64,000 nucleotides of DNA from Clostridium_AD sp050717535 (GTDB lineage: Bacteria > Bacillota > Clostridia > Clostridiales > Clostridiaceae), in the NCBI RefSeq assembly GCF_050717535.1, contig NZ_JBOITM010000069.1:1-64000 (forward strand). The letters are read 5' to 3'. Every line of letters begins with the position of its first letter. The stretch's first letter is position 1. The notes below the pieces were generated by a model that saw nothing but the letters and a program-made list of their open reading frames with translations, had not been told where the DNA came from and made no database searches. Both the position numbers and the translations under genes were made by a program. Positions 50,703 through 59,163 of this stretch are shown here, one piece after another.

Positions 50703-51968
50703 ATGGTAACTAAAAAGCCTGGTATTTTTTATGGTTGGTGGATAGTATTAGTGGCATTTCTTTCAGTGGGTATTACATATGGCACAAAAGGTGCTTATGG
50801 AGTTATTCAACTATCAATGCTAAAAGACCTAGGGTGGACAAGAGCACAGGTAGCAGGAGCATTCTCTGCTAATATGTTTATATATGCAATTGCCGTATTA
50901 TTTATGGGAAAAATTATGGATAAAATAGGTGTTAAAAAAATATTGATGATTGGTGGAACTCTAACAGGTATTGCTTATTATTTGATGACTATTGTTAAAA
51001 CACCAGTACAATTTTATTTATGCTATGGTGTATTACTAGGACTATCAGGCAGTTGTATGGGAATGGTTCCTGGTCCTACATCAGTTAGCAGATGGTTTAC
51101 TAAAATGAGAGGACGTGCTTTGGCATTGACTTTAGTTGCATCACCATTAGGTGCAGCTATCTTCACAATTCTTGCAAAAGGTTGGTTGGTTTCTATAGGG
51201 TGGAGAGGAACATTTAAGATAATGGCAATATGCTCATGGGTATTAGTAATTCTTCCTGCATTCTTCCTTATGAAGAATAGGCCAGAGGATATAGGGTTAA
51301 ATCCCGATGGAGCGGTTGAAGCTGTAGTATCTAAAAACAAAATAAATACTTCAGTAGAAGATGAAGAATGGACATATGGCAGAATATTCTCATCACCTAA
51401 AGCTTGGTTATTAATTTTAGCCTATTTCTTATTTGGAGGAAATGGAATTGCACAGCAGGTACATCAAGTACCACATTTAATCAACAATGGGTTAACACTT
51501 GGTCAAGCAACAGATGTTTTAGCTTTAAATATGTTTTTATCTGTGATATCAATGCTTATTTGGCCAACAATATCAGATTTTATTGACAGAAAAAAGGCAT
51601 TGGTAGTTTCATTAATGTTACAAGTAGTAGGTACAATTATTCTTATGAATGCACATACGGTTTCAATGGCTTATGTGTTTGTCTTTGTAATGGGACTTTC
51701 ATATATGGGAGCATTTGGACTGTTCTCAGCTTTAGCAGCAGATTTGTTTGGAAGAAAAAGTCTTGGCACAATAAATGGTGTTATGGCTACAAGTGCTTCC
51801 TTAGGAGCAGCAGTTGCAATTTATTTCGGGGGATATATTTACGATGTAACAAAATCATACAATACATTGTGGCTGGTTTGTATAGGAGGATTAGTATTAG
51901 CTATAGTACTTACTGTATCTCTAATAAAAATATCTACTTTGAAAAAAAGTACCAGTGTAGAAATGTAA
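50703..51968 (+). CDS. MFS transporter, oxalate/formate antiporter-like (OFA)
   Basis: The protein has 421 residues with 12 predicted membrane segments. The start KKPGIFYGWWIVLVAFLSVG is characteristic of monocarboxylate and OFA-type MFS members. MGKIMDKIGVKKILMIG is the loop 2-3 signature, and a second copy, ISDFIDRKKALVVS, stands in the second half. It follows the CoA-transferase by 28 bases with AGGAGG in between, so its likely cargo is the carboxylate used by that enzyme. A strong terminator follows. Confidence 0.87.
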   Translation: MVTKKPGIFYGWWIVLVAFLSVGITYGTKGAYGVIQLSMLKDLGWTRAQVAGAFSANMFIYAIAVLFMGKIMDKIGVKKILMIGGTLTGIAYYLMTIVKTPVQFYLCYGVLLGLSGSCMGMVPGPTSVSRWFTKMRGRALALTLVASPLGAAIFTILAKGWLVSIGWRGTFKIMAICSWVLVILPAFFLMKNRPEDIGLNPDGAVEAVVSKNKINTSVEDEEWTYGRIFSSPKAWLLILAYFLFGGNGIAQQVHQVPHLINNGLTLGQATDVLALNMFLSVISMLIWPTISDFIDRKKALVVSLMLQVVGTIILMNAHTVSMAYVFVFVMGLSYMGAFGLFSALAADLFGRKSLGTINGVMATSASLGAAVAIYFGGYIYDVTKSYNTLWLVCIGGLVLAIVLTVSLIKISTLKKSTSVEM

Positions 51969-51999
51969 GTAGTGCTGATAATTTAATAATCTAAATATA

Positions 52000-52047
52000 A
52001 TATGTAGCAAATAATTGAGAATTCGAATTATTTGCTACATATTTTTC
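52000..52047. terminator. Terminator after the MFS gene
   Basis: A perfect 16-bp stem, TATGTAGCAAATAATT (52001-52016) with AATTATTTGCTACATA (52026-52041), then T5. The activator gene downstream therefore has its own promoter. Confidence 0.88.
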
Positions 52048-52091
52048 TTTATTGTATAATTATTGTATACAGTTTTAAGGGGGAGTAAAAC

Positions 52092-53480
52092 ATGTCTAAC
52101 TTCATTGAAACTAAGGAGTTCCTAGAATTTTGCCATAGTGCTTTTGACAATATTCCTATTGCGGTAGATTTTTTGGACAAAGATGGAAGAATGATATATA
52201 TTAATAAAATTTTTTCGGAATTCTTGCAAATATCGATTGAAAACATGGTTGGTAGAATTGTAACGGATATAAATCCTACTTCTAAGTTCTTAATTTCATT
52301 ACAGAATAGAAAGGCTGATATTGCTATAAGACATAAATTTCCAAATGGCAGAGAAGCTATATGTCATAGAATACCCATAATAGATAATTCAGGTAATTTG
52401 CAAGGGGGTTTTGGTATGCTGTTATTTGAAGAAGTGCAGCAAATGAAAACTATACTTGATAAATGTAAATTATTGGATAAAGAATTAAAATTATATAAAA
52501 ATGAAATCGCACGAGTTAATAGAGCCAAATATCAATTAAACGATATTATAGGTGAATCTTCAGCAATAAAAAAATGCAAGAAGGATGTTAAAAAAGCAGC
52601 AAGAGTTAATCTAAATGTAATCATTACTGGTGAAAGTGGAGTTGGTAAAGAGCTTTTTGCTCATGCAGTACATAATGAAAGTGAAAGATCAAATGCACCT
52701 TTTGTATGTATTAATTGTTCATCAATACCAGAAAATTTATTCGAAGCTGAACTATTTGGCTATGAAGAAGGCGCTTTTACCGGTGCTAAAAAATCTGGCA
52801 GTGTAGGTAAGTTCGAAATTGCCAATGGTGGAACTATCTTTTTAGATGAAATAGGAGATATGCCTTATCACATGCAGGCAAAAATTTTAAGAGCACTGCA
52901 GGAAGAAGAAATAGTAAGGGTAGGAGGAAAACAAGTTATACCCTTAGATGTGAGAGTTATAAGCGCTACTCATAAAGATTTAATGAATATGATTAAAGAA
53001 AATAAATTCAGAGAAGATCTTTATTATAGGATTAATATATTAAATATTGAAGTACCTCCTTTAAGAGACAGAAAAGAAGATATACCAATACTAATAGATG
53101 AATTTTTAGCAAAGTTTTATAAAGAATCAGGAATATATAGAAAAATCCCGGGAAATATTATGAAAATATTAATGAACTGTTTTTGGCATGGAAATGTAAG
53201 AGAATTAAAAAATGTGGTAGAAAAAACTTGTGTAAATGCAGAAAATGTGAATGTTAATATTGACGATATACCAAAATATTTATTAAACGATTCCATAAAT
53301 GAAATAAGTAATGAAAATGAAACAGGTTTGAATTCTGTTGTTAATAGTGTAGAAAAGGAGCTAATAGAAACAGCTTTAAAACAGAGTAACTATAATAAAA
53401 GTCAAGCATCTAAAATTTTAAAGATTTCGAGAGTTACATTGTACAGAAAAATGAATGAATTGGTAATAAAGGATAAATGA
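52092..53480 (+). CDS. PAS-containing sigma-54-dependent transcriptional activator
   Basis: The protein has 462 residues. An N-terminal PAS domain (about 10-115: FDNIPIAVDFLDKDGRMIYI) probably senses a small molecule. The AAA+ domain has Walker A GESGVGKE (near 180), the sigma-54 contact loop GAFTGA (near 227), Walker B GGTIFLDEIGDM (near 250) and WHGNVRELKNV. The C-terminal Fis-type HTH reads NYNKSQASKILKISRVTLYR. It should bind the palindrome at 49155-49181 and drive both divergent promoters with RpoN, which is encoded elsewhere. The PAS ligand is unknown. Confidence 0.92.
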   Translation: MSNFIETKEFLEFCHSAFDNIPIAVDFLDKDGRMIYINKIFSEFLQISIENMVGRIVTDINPTSKFLISLQNRKADIAIRHKFPNGREAICHRIPIIDNSGNLQGGFGMLLFEEVQQMKTILDKCKLLDKELKLYKNEIARVNRAKYQLNDIIGESSAIKKCKKDVKKAARVNLNVIITGESGVGKELFAHAVHNESERSNAPFVCINCSSIPENLFEAELFGYEEGAFTGAKKSGSVGKFEIANGGTIFLDEIGDMPYHMQAKILRALQEEEIVRVGGKQVIPLDVRVISATHKDLMNMIKENKFREDLYYRINILNIEVPPLRDRKEDIPILIDEFLAKFYKESGIYRKIPGNIMKILMNCFWHGNVRELKNVVEKTCVNAENVNVNIDDIPKYLLNDSINEISNENETGLNSVVNSVEKELIETALKQSNYNKSQASKILKISRVTLYRKMNELVIKDK

Positions 53481-53551
53481 AATACTTCTATAAATAGTTT
53501 TAAATATGATATTGAATGTGCAACTGCGTTTTTACTATGATTTACAGGCTC

Positions 53552-53583
53552 AAATTAAAAAAGAGCATAAGCTCTTTTTTAAT
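53552..53583. terminator. Bidirectional terminator
   Basis: AATTAAAAAAGAGC pairs with GCTCTTTTTTAATT around ATAA. It ends the activator gene and the convergent gene at 53579-53896, whose last codons overlap it. Confidence 0.88.
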
Positions 53584-53896
53584 TCTCTTCAATATTTTTA
53601 TTTTCTTCAATATTTTTATTTTCTTCAATGGTATCATTCTCTTCAATATTTTCGTTTCCTTCAACTATCTCTATTCCTGTAGGCTCAATTTTATAATTCC
53701 CTCTTACTGCTTGTTTGGTTATAAGTCTCTTTTTCATTAGTGATTCAAGAGAAGATTTGAATACTCTAAGATTACCTTTGCCGTTGCCTAAATTAATAGC
53801 TAACTTAATTTTTGCTAAGCTTTGTGGGGAGGCGGTTCTACTTTCATAAAGATAGTTCAATACACTATCTTCAACTTCTTTTATATCATCTTTCAT
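53579..53896 (-). CDS. Winged-helix-like protein with NIEEN repeat tail
   Basis: The protein has 105 residues. The first 75 look like a small winged helix: DSVLNYLYESRTASPQSLAK, FKSSLESLMKKRLITKQAV and GNYKIEPTGIEIV. The last 27 residues are tandem (N/D)(T/I)IEEN(K/D) units, encoded by an 18-bp repeat (TTCTTCAATATTTTTATT type, about 53582-53650), so the copy number may vary. AGGAGAAT precedes the ATG on the minus strand. I do not recognise the family; the fold suggests DNA binding. Confidence 0.65.
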   Translation of the reverse strand: MKDDIKEVEDSVLNYLYESRTASPQSLAKIKLAINLGNGKGNLRVFKSSLESLMKKRLITKQAVRGNYKIEPTGIEIVEGNENIEENDTIEENKNIEENKNIEEN

Positions 53897-54101
53897 AAAT
53901 ATTCTCCTTTGTTATTGTATTTCGCCATAATGTATAAGTATACTACATGATGCAACTAATAAAAAGGGAATATTTCTTAGAAAAACTCATTTTATAGGGG
54001 TGTACCTGCGATAAACATAGCTAAAGTCAGCTAATCACTTAATATATCTTAATAACACTCAAATTCATTGCTAAATGCTTGTATTGTGACTAAAATGGAT
54101 T
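53897..54101. other. Gene-free stretch before the V-ATPase operon
   Basis: I see no gene between the divergent starts at 53896 and 54208 (311 bases). The left part must hold the promoter of the winged-helix gene; the right end holds the ATPase promoter listed next. Confidence 0.5.
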
Positions 54102-54130
54102 TCGACATTATGCTTTAAGGGTAATATAAT
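54102..54130 (+). promoter_or_regulatory. Promoter of the V-type ATPase operon
   Basis: TCGACA (54102-54107), a 17-base spacer and a perfect TATAAT (54125-54130). The first gene starts about 78 bases downstream. Confidence 0.65.
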
Positions 54131-54207
54131 GAAAAGATACTCATTATCCATTATTATAATGAAAATCAAAATCATGTATTATTTTAAAAATATTGGGGGG
54201 CGATGCT

Positions 54208-54522
54208 TTGGAATTTGTAATGAATAAAATAATGAGCATAGATAAAGATGCTGAAAGCTATAGAAGTGGAATAGATGAACTGCTAAAAAAGAAACAAGAT
54301 GAACTTGAAAAAACAATAGTGGATATGAAAAGTAGCTGGGAAGAAGAATCTAAAAATATTAAAAGCACTATAAGCAATGAAAAAATAATTGAGGCAGAGG
54401 AAAAGGCTAAAAACATAAGATCAGAAAAAGAAGAAGGATTAAATAAAATTAATACTAAATATCAAAGCAATAAATTAGTTATAGTAGAGGAAGTATTTAA
54501 TGGAATAATAGAGTCGCTATAG
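54208..54522 (+). CDS. ntpF: V-type ATPase subunit G/H (peripheral stalk)
   Basis: The protein has 104 residues from TTG 54208, eight bases after GGGGGG; TTG 54193 would place the ribosome binding site inside the gene. It is almost wholly charged helix (LLKKKQDELEKTIVDM, AEEKAKNIRSEKEEGL) with heptad character, as expected for the subunit that pairs with E in the peripheral stalk. Sequence alone is not diagnostic; assignment rests on its first position in the operon and coiled-coil make-up. Confidence 0.75.
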   Translation: MEFVMNKIMSIDKDAESYRSGIDELLKKKQDELEKTIVDMKSSWEEESKNIKSTISNEKIIEAEEKAKNIRSEKEEGLNKINTKYQSNKLVIVEEVFNGIIESL

Positions 54523-54534
54523 GAGTTGAAATAT

Positions 54535-55575
54535 ATGGGGAGTGTTGTTACGTTTAGTGCCGTAAATTCTAAAGTAAAGGCTTTAATGGGAAAGATGCTT
54601 AATGTCGAACAGTATTCAAAATTGCTAAATTGTAAAGATTTTAAAAGTACTGTTAAAGTATTAAAAGAAGAAACTAATTATGCGCAGCTTTTAGAACCAT
54701 ATAACACAGATAAGATTCACCGGGGTGATTTAGAGATTATTTTACATAAACATTATATAAATATTTATAGTAAATTTATAAATTATTTTAATGGTGAATA
54801 TAGGAAGCTTATAAAATCCCTTTTTATAAGATGGGAAATAGAGGATTTAAAAGTAATTATTAGAGGTAAATATTTAGGTCGTAGTTACGACGAAATTGCA
54901 ATGAAGCTAATTGCCAGAAGTTCTCTAAATACAATAAATTACGATTATTTATTAGCTCTGAAAAATGTAGAAGAGGTTGTGGAGGGATTAAAAGGAAGCA
55001 TATATTACAAGAGTTTAAAAAATTTATCTAAAGACATAACTGAAAAAGGTTTGTTTAGGATTGAAACAGAACTTGATTTTGTTTATTTTACAACCATAAG
55101 GAAAGAACTCAAACATCTAGACAAAGAGAATAGTGAAGTAGTGCATAGCATAATTGGTTTTGAAGCAGATTTATTAAATTTAAGCTGGATATATAGGGGA
55201 AAGACTTTTTACAAAATACCACCAGAAGAATTGTTTAACTATACTATATACAATGGATATAAACTATCAAAGGAAGAACTTAGAAAGCTTTGTTATGTAA
55301 ATAATATTGATGAATTGCATAGTTTAATAGAAACAACACCTTATGCGCATATATATGAAAAAGATGATCCAAATTCCATTGAGAAACAGAGGAGGGAATT
55401 CGAAAAGAAATATTTAAAGAAAATTCTTAGAGAAAATAAGACTAACATTGGTATGGTAATGAGCTATCTTATGTTTTATAGAATTGAAGTAAGTGATATT
55501 ATATCTATAATAGAGCAAAAGAGATATTCTATTGCAATAGAAGAAGGTATGAATTATGTTTCTGTTAAAATCTAA
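54535..55575 (+). CDS. ntpC: V-type ATPase subunit C (d-type)
   Basis: The protein has 346 residues from ATG 54535, nine bases after AGGAG. It is mostly helical; conserved family parts are FSAVNSKVKALMGKML, LIKSLFIRWEIEDLKVIIRGK and FEADLLNLSWIYRGKTFYK. It forms the socket between the rotor ring and the central stalk. It is placed second, before I and K, whereas in Enterococcus hirae and most clostridial operons it follows E. Confidence 0.88.
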   Translation: MGSVVTFSAVNSKVKALMGKMLNVEQYSKLLNCKDFKSTVKVLKEETNYAQLLEPYNTDKIHRGDLEIILHKHYINIYSKFINYFNGEYRKLIKSLFIRWEIEDLKVIIRGKYLGRSYDEIAMKLIARSSLNTINYDYLLALKNVEEVVEGLKGSIYYKSLKNLSKDITEKGLFRIETELDFVYFTTIRKELKHLDKENSEVVHSIIGFEADLLNLSWIYRGKTFYKIPPEELFNYTIYNGYKLSKEELRKLCYVNNIDELHSLIETTPYAHIYEKDDPNSIEKQRREFEKKYLKKILRENKTNIGMVMSYLMFYRIEVSDIISIIEQKRYSIAIEEGMNYVSVKI

Positions 55576-55613
55576 AATATTATCTACCACAAAGGATCGC
55601 AGGAGGTGATTTT

Positions 55614-57581
55614 GTGTCTATAGAAAAAATGCATATGGTTAATTTAGTTGGGGCCATTACAGATTTTGATAAGTTAACTAAAATGTTAGCATTAGAAGGT
55701 TGTATGCAACCAGTGAGTGCTTTGCATGAAATAAATTCGTCAGATTTTGTACTTAAAACCTCTACAGATAATATGGAGGCTTTAATGGACGTAAGCTATA
55801 TAAGACCTTACGTATATGATAAGGATTATAATATAAGTTTAAAACATATGGAAAAACTTGAAGAGGCTCAAACTAGCTTTGGTATAGTAAAAGAATATAT
55901 TAAAGAGATAATTTATGATCCTGATACTATGGAAAAAAAGTTATCAGAGGTATATAGTAAATATAAGCTTTTAAACATAAAATTAGAGGATTTAAAAGAA
56001 AAACAACAGCATCTTAAAAATACCCATAAGGCGCTAAAATTTTTAACGAATGTATCTCTTCCTATGGAAGATATCACTAATATGAAGAATTTTCAAATGG
56101 GGTTATATAAAGTGCCAGTGCAAAATATGGCTAAAATAAAAGCTAATTATGAGAATATACCCTCAGTAATAAAATCTGTTTATAACGAAACGGATTCGGT
56201 TATATTTATATCATTTACTCCATTACTTTTGGTGGCAGAGACAGAAAGAATTTTTAAATCAGCGAATTGTGAAAAGATACCAGTTCCGGATAATTACATT
56301 GGAATGCCTAAGGAAGTGCTGGCGACAGTAGACGATGAAATAAATTCGGTACAACAATCTATAGAGAAAATTGAAAAGCAACTTGCTGATTTCCTAGATG
56401 ACAATTATAAAACTATAAGAAATCTTCAAAACAGTTATGAATTGGAGCAAAAATCTGGGGAAATCAAAAAAAGTGCTGCTTGCACAAATGAATTTTTTTA
56501 TCTTTCAGGTTGGATACCTAATAGTTTTATGGAAAGCTTTAATAAGCTACTTTCAAGTTTTAATGACAGGATATTGATTATTAAAAAAAATCCTAATGAA
56601 AGAACCAATAAAGATATAAATCCACCAACAATGCTTAGAAACAATAAATTGTTCAAGCCTTTTGAGAGCATGGTTGGAATGTATGGTGTTCCTAGTTATG
56701 ATGAAATTGATCCCACCATGTTTTTGGCAATAACTTATACAATTATGTTTGGTGCTATGTTTGGAGATGCAGGACAAGGATTAGTTCTGCTTTTAGCAGG
56801 ATTCATATTAGTAAGCAAGTTTAAAAGACCTAATTTGGGAGGCGTTTTTGAACGGCTTGGGATAAGTTCTATAGTATTTGGATTTTTATATGGGAGTGTG
56901 TTTGGTTCTGAAAAGGTAGTTCCAGCACTACTAATTAGGCCTATGGAACATATTAATGATATATTAATTACTGCAATAATATTTGGATGCGGTTTATTGC
57001 TTATAGGTTTTGTGCTAGGAATTACAAACAGTTTAAGACGAAAAGACATAGAACGTGGGATTTTTGGAAAGGAAGGACTAGCAGGTTTTATGTTCTATAT
57101 TGGAGCATTAATACTAATAGTTTCTATAGTCTATAAAAAGCCATTATTACCAACAACGATTTGGATAATATATTTTATCTTTTTCCTATTATTGATATTG
57201 CTAAAAGAGCCACTTGCTAATATGATTTTAGGTAAAAAAACATTATTTGAAGCTGGAATTAAGGATTATTTTATAGAATCAAGTTTTGAGGTAGTAGAAA
57301 CACTTTTATCTATGTTTACTAATACACTCTCATTTATAAGAATAGGTGCCTTTGCATTGAATCACGTTGGACTCTTTGTTGCATTTGCAGCAATGGCTGC
57401 TATGACTAAAAATGGAGTTGCTTCGGTACTAATACTAATACTTGGAAATGTAATAATTATATGCCTTGAGGGGCTCATAGTATTTATACAAGGGTTAAGG
57501 CTTGAATATTATGAATTATTTAGTAAGTATTATGAAGGTGCGGGGGTTACTTTTGAGCCTGTGAAGGTTAGACTTAAGTAA
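55614..57581 (+). CDS. ntpI: V-type ATPase subunit I (a-type)
   Basis: The protein has 655 residues from GTG 55614, right after AGGAGGTGATTTT. The cytoplasmic N-terminal half is two long coiled-coil arms (about 60-330). The C-terminal half has about seven membrane segments with FGAMFGDAGQGLVLLLAGF, TLSFIRIGAFALNHVGLF (the essential Arg that faces the c-ring Glu) and GLIVFIQGLRLEYYELFSKYYEGAG. It supplies the ion half-channels. Confidence 0.95.
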   Translation: MSIEKMHMVNLVGAITDFDKLTKMLALEGCMQPVSALHEINSSDFVLKTSTDNMEALMDVSYIRPYVYDKDYNISLKHMEKLEEAQTSFGIVKEYIKEIIYDPDTMEKKLSEVYSKYKLLNIKLEDLKEKQQHLKNTHKALKFLTNVSLPMEDITNMKNFQMGLYKVPVQNMAKIKANYENIPSVIKSVYNETDSVIFISFTPLLLVAETERIFKSANCEKIPVPDNYIGMPKEVLATVDDEINSVQQSIEKIEKQLADFLDDNYKTIRNLQNSYELEQKSGEIKKSAACTNEFFYLSGWIPNSFMESFNKLLSSFNDRILIIKKNPNERTNKDINPPTMLRNNKLFKPFESMVGMYGVPSYDEIDPTMFLAITYTIMFGAMFGDAGQGLVLLLAGFILVSKFKRPNLGGVFERLGISSIVFGFLYGSVFGSEKVVPALLIRPMEHINDILITAIIFGCGLLLIGFVLGITNSLRRKDIERGIFGKEGLAGFMFYIGALILIVSIVYKKPLLPTTIWIIYFIFFLLLILLKEPLANMILGKKTLFEAGIKDYFIESSFEVVETLLSMFTNTLSFIRIGAFALNHVGLFVAFAAMAAMTKNGVASVLILILGNVIIICLEGLIVFIQGLRLEYYELFSKYYEGAGVTFEPVKVRLK

Positions 57582-57693
57582 CACATATAAAAGAATATAG
57601 ATTAAAAGTTAATATTTTGTTTATGTATAAAATTAATGAAACTTATTAGTGCAGAGTTTAGTGTACTAGATATTAAAAGGAGGAATAAAAATT

Positions 57694-58119
57694 ATGACTA
57701 TATTATTAATGTTAACATTTTGTGTTGTTATAGCTACTATTACTTATGGAGTTGTTGCGCAAAGCAGAATAGATCTTTTAGGAAAACAAAAGGTAAAAAA
57801 AGCGCTTAAAATAAACTTAGGTGTATTTATTCCAGTTATGATGGGTGCTCTAATAGTAAATATTCCAAGTGTAGCACGTGGTGCAACAGCGGTGGCAGTA
57901 AACCCAGCTGCTGGTCTTGGATATTTAGCGGCAGGTCTTTCTACAGGGCTTGCAACTATTGGTGCAGGTTATGCTGTAGGAGCAGTTGGTTCTTCTGCCT
58001 TAGGGGCAGTATCTGAAGATCCTAAGATACTTGGTAAAACACTTATCTTTGTTGGTCTTGGAGAAGGTATTGCTATATATGGACTTATTATTTCTATACT
58101 GATACTTGCGAAATTATAA
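57694..58119 (+). CDS. ntpK: V-type ATPase subunit K (rotor ring)
   Basis: The protein has 141 residues with four hydrophobic segments. The second half is a typical Gly/Ala-rich ring hairpin, GLSTGLATIGAGYAVGAVG with IFVGLGEGIAIYGLIISIL, whose Glu (near 125) is the ion carrier. The first half lacks a carboxylate and looks like a degenerate hairpin, giving one ion site per four helices, as in E. hirae NtpK. Whether it carries Na+ or H+ cannot be decided by eye. A 112-base gap precedes it with AAAGGAGG, suggesting separate translation control for a high-copy subunit. Confidence 0.93.
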   Translation: MTILLMLTFCVVIATITYGVVAQSRIDLLGKQKVKKALKINLGVFIPVMMGALIVNIPSVARGATAVAVNPAAGLGYLAAGLSTGLATIGAGYAVGAVGSSALGAVSEDPKILGKTLIFVGLGEGIAIYGLIISILILAKL

Positions 58120-58137
58120 TTTTTAGGAGAGAGGCTT

Positions 58138-58446
58138 ATGAAAAGCTATTTAATAAGTGATAATATTGATACCTTTGTAGGTATGCAAATGGCAGGACTA
58201 GAAGGTATTGTTCTTCATGAAAAAGAAGAGATAGTTAAAAAAATTGAAGAATTAAAAATGGACCAGGCCATAGGAATAATAATAATGACAGAGAAAATTA
58301 GTGCTTTAGTACCTGAGGAAGTAAGTAAAATAAAATTGTCCAAAGAAAGACCTCTTTTGGTAGAGATTCCAGATAGACATGGTTCCAATAAAGGTAGTGA
58401 CTCTATATTAAGATATGTTAAAGAGGCTATAGGGCTTAAGCTATAG
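58138..58446 (+). CDS. ntpG: V-type ATPase subunit F
   Basis: The protein has 102 residues with a CheY-like Rossmann fold: the start YLISDNIDTFVGMQMAGLEG, the middle IGIIIMTEKISALVPEEV, and RPLLVEIPDRHGSN. It is part of the central stalk with D and may regulate ATP hydrolysis. GGAGAGAGG precedes the ATG. Confidence 0.92.
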   Translation: MKSYLISDNIDTFVGMQMAGLEGIVLHEKEEIVKKIEELKMDQAIGIIIMTEKISALVPEEVSKIKLSKERPLLVEIPDRHGSNKGSDSILRYVKEAIGLKL

Positions 58447-58475
58447 TAAATATACTAGTTGCAGGAGGCTTGGTT

Positions 58476-59093
58476 ATGACCACCATTGAAGATAAGATAA
58501 GTTTGTTTTCTAAAATAATATATGACAAGGTAAATGAAGAAAAAGAAGAAAGAATAGAGGCCTTTAGTGTGGAGGCTGAAAAAAAAATAAGTGTAGAAAA
58601 AGATAATATAGAATCCCTGAGACGAACCCTTAAGAGAGATGTTACAAAAAAATCTAATATCAAAGCAAATGGACTAGTGGCTAAAGAAAGGCTTAATAAG
58701 CAAAGAGAAATATTATTTCTTAAGGATAAGCTAATTGACGAGGCACTAGAAAATGTAAGAGAAAAACTTTTAGAATTTGTTCATACCCTAGAATATAAAG
58801 CTCATTTTCTAAGCTTATTAGAAAAGTCATTAAAAGAAGTGGATAGTGGAAAGTACTTTATTATTGTGCTGAAAAGGGATTATGAAAAATTTCAAAATGA
58901 AATTGGGGTTATACTTAGTAATTATAGTGATAGAAATGTGGATATAAAGATTTCCGAGGAGGACTTTATAGGTGGCATAATAATAAAAGATTTTGAAGGA
59001 AAATTTAAAATAGATAATAGTATATATTCCAAATTACAAGAAAGTAAAGAAAAAATTGGTGTTAGAGTTATGGAAATGCTAGCCTCGCAGTAA
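58476..59093 (+). CDS. ntpE: V-type ATPase subunit E (peripheral stalk)
   Basis: The protein has 205 residues from ATG 58476, seven bases after AGGAGG. The N-terminal half is a long charged coiled coil (IYDKVNEEKEERIEAFSVEA). The C-terminal half is a mixed alpha/beta head (IVLKRDYEKFQNEIGV, EEDFIGGIIIKDFEGKFKID) that binds A and B. It is located after F, not before C as is usual. Confidence 0.9.
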   Translation: MTTIEDKISLFSKIIYDKVNEEKEERIEAFSVEAEKKISVEKDNIESLRRTLKRDVTKKSNIKANGLVAKERLNKQREILFLKDKLIDEALENVREKLLEFVHTLEYKAHFLSLLEKSLKEVDSGKYFIIVLKRDYEKFQNEIGVILSNYSDRNVDIKISEEDFIGGIIIKDFEGKFKIDNSIYSKLQESKEKIGVRVMEMLASQ

Positions 59094-59163
59094 GCTGGGA
59101 ATTCTCATCTGTACACTGAGTTGGCAGCTTTGAAAAAGATGATTTATCAAGGGGAGGAAAAGC

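Noticed and set aside
53516..53740. 74-codon Phe/Ile-rich frame on the plus strand
   Set aside because: It is antisense to the NIEEN repeat tail and runs through a bidirectional terminator; its hydrophobic look comes from the repeat.
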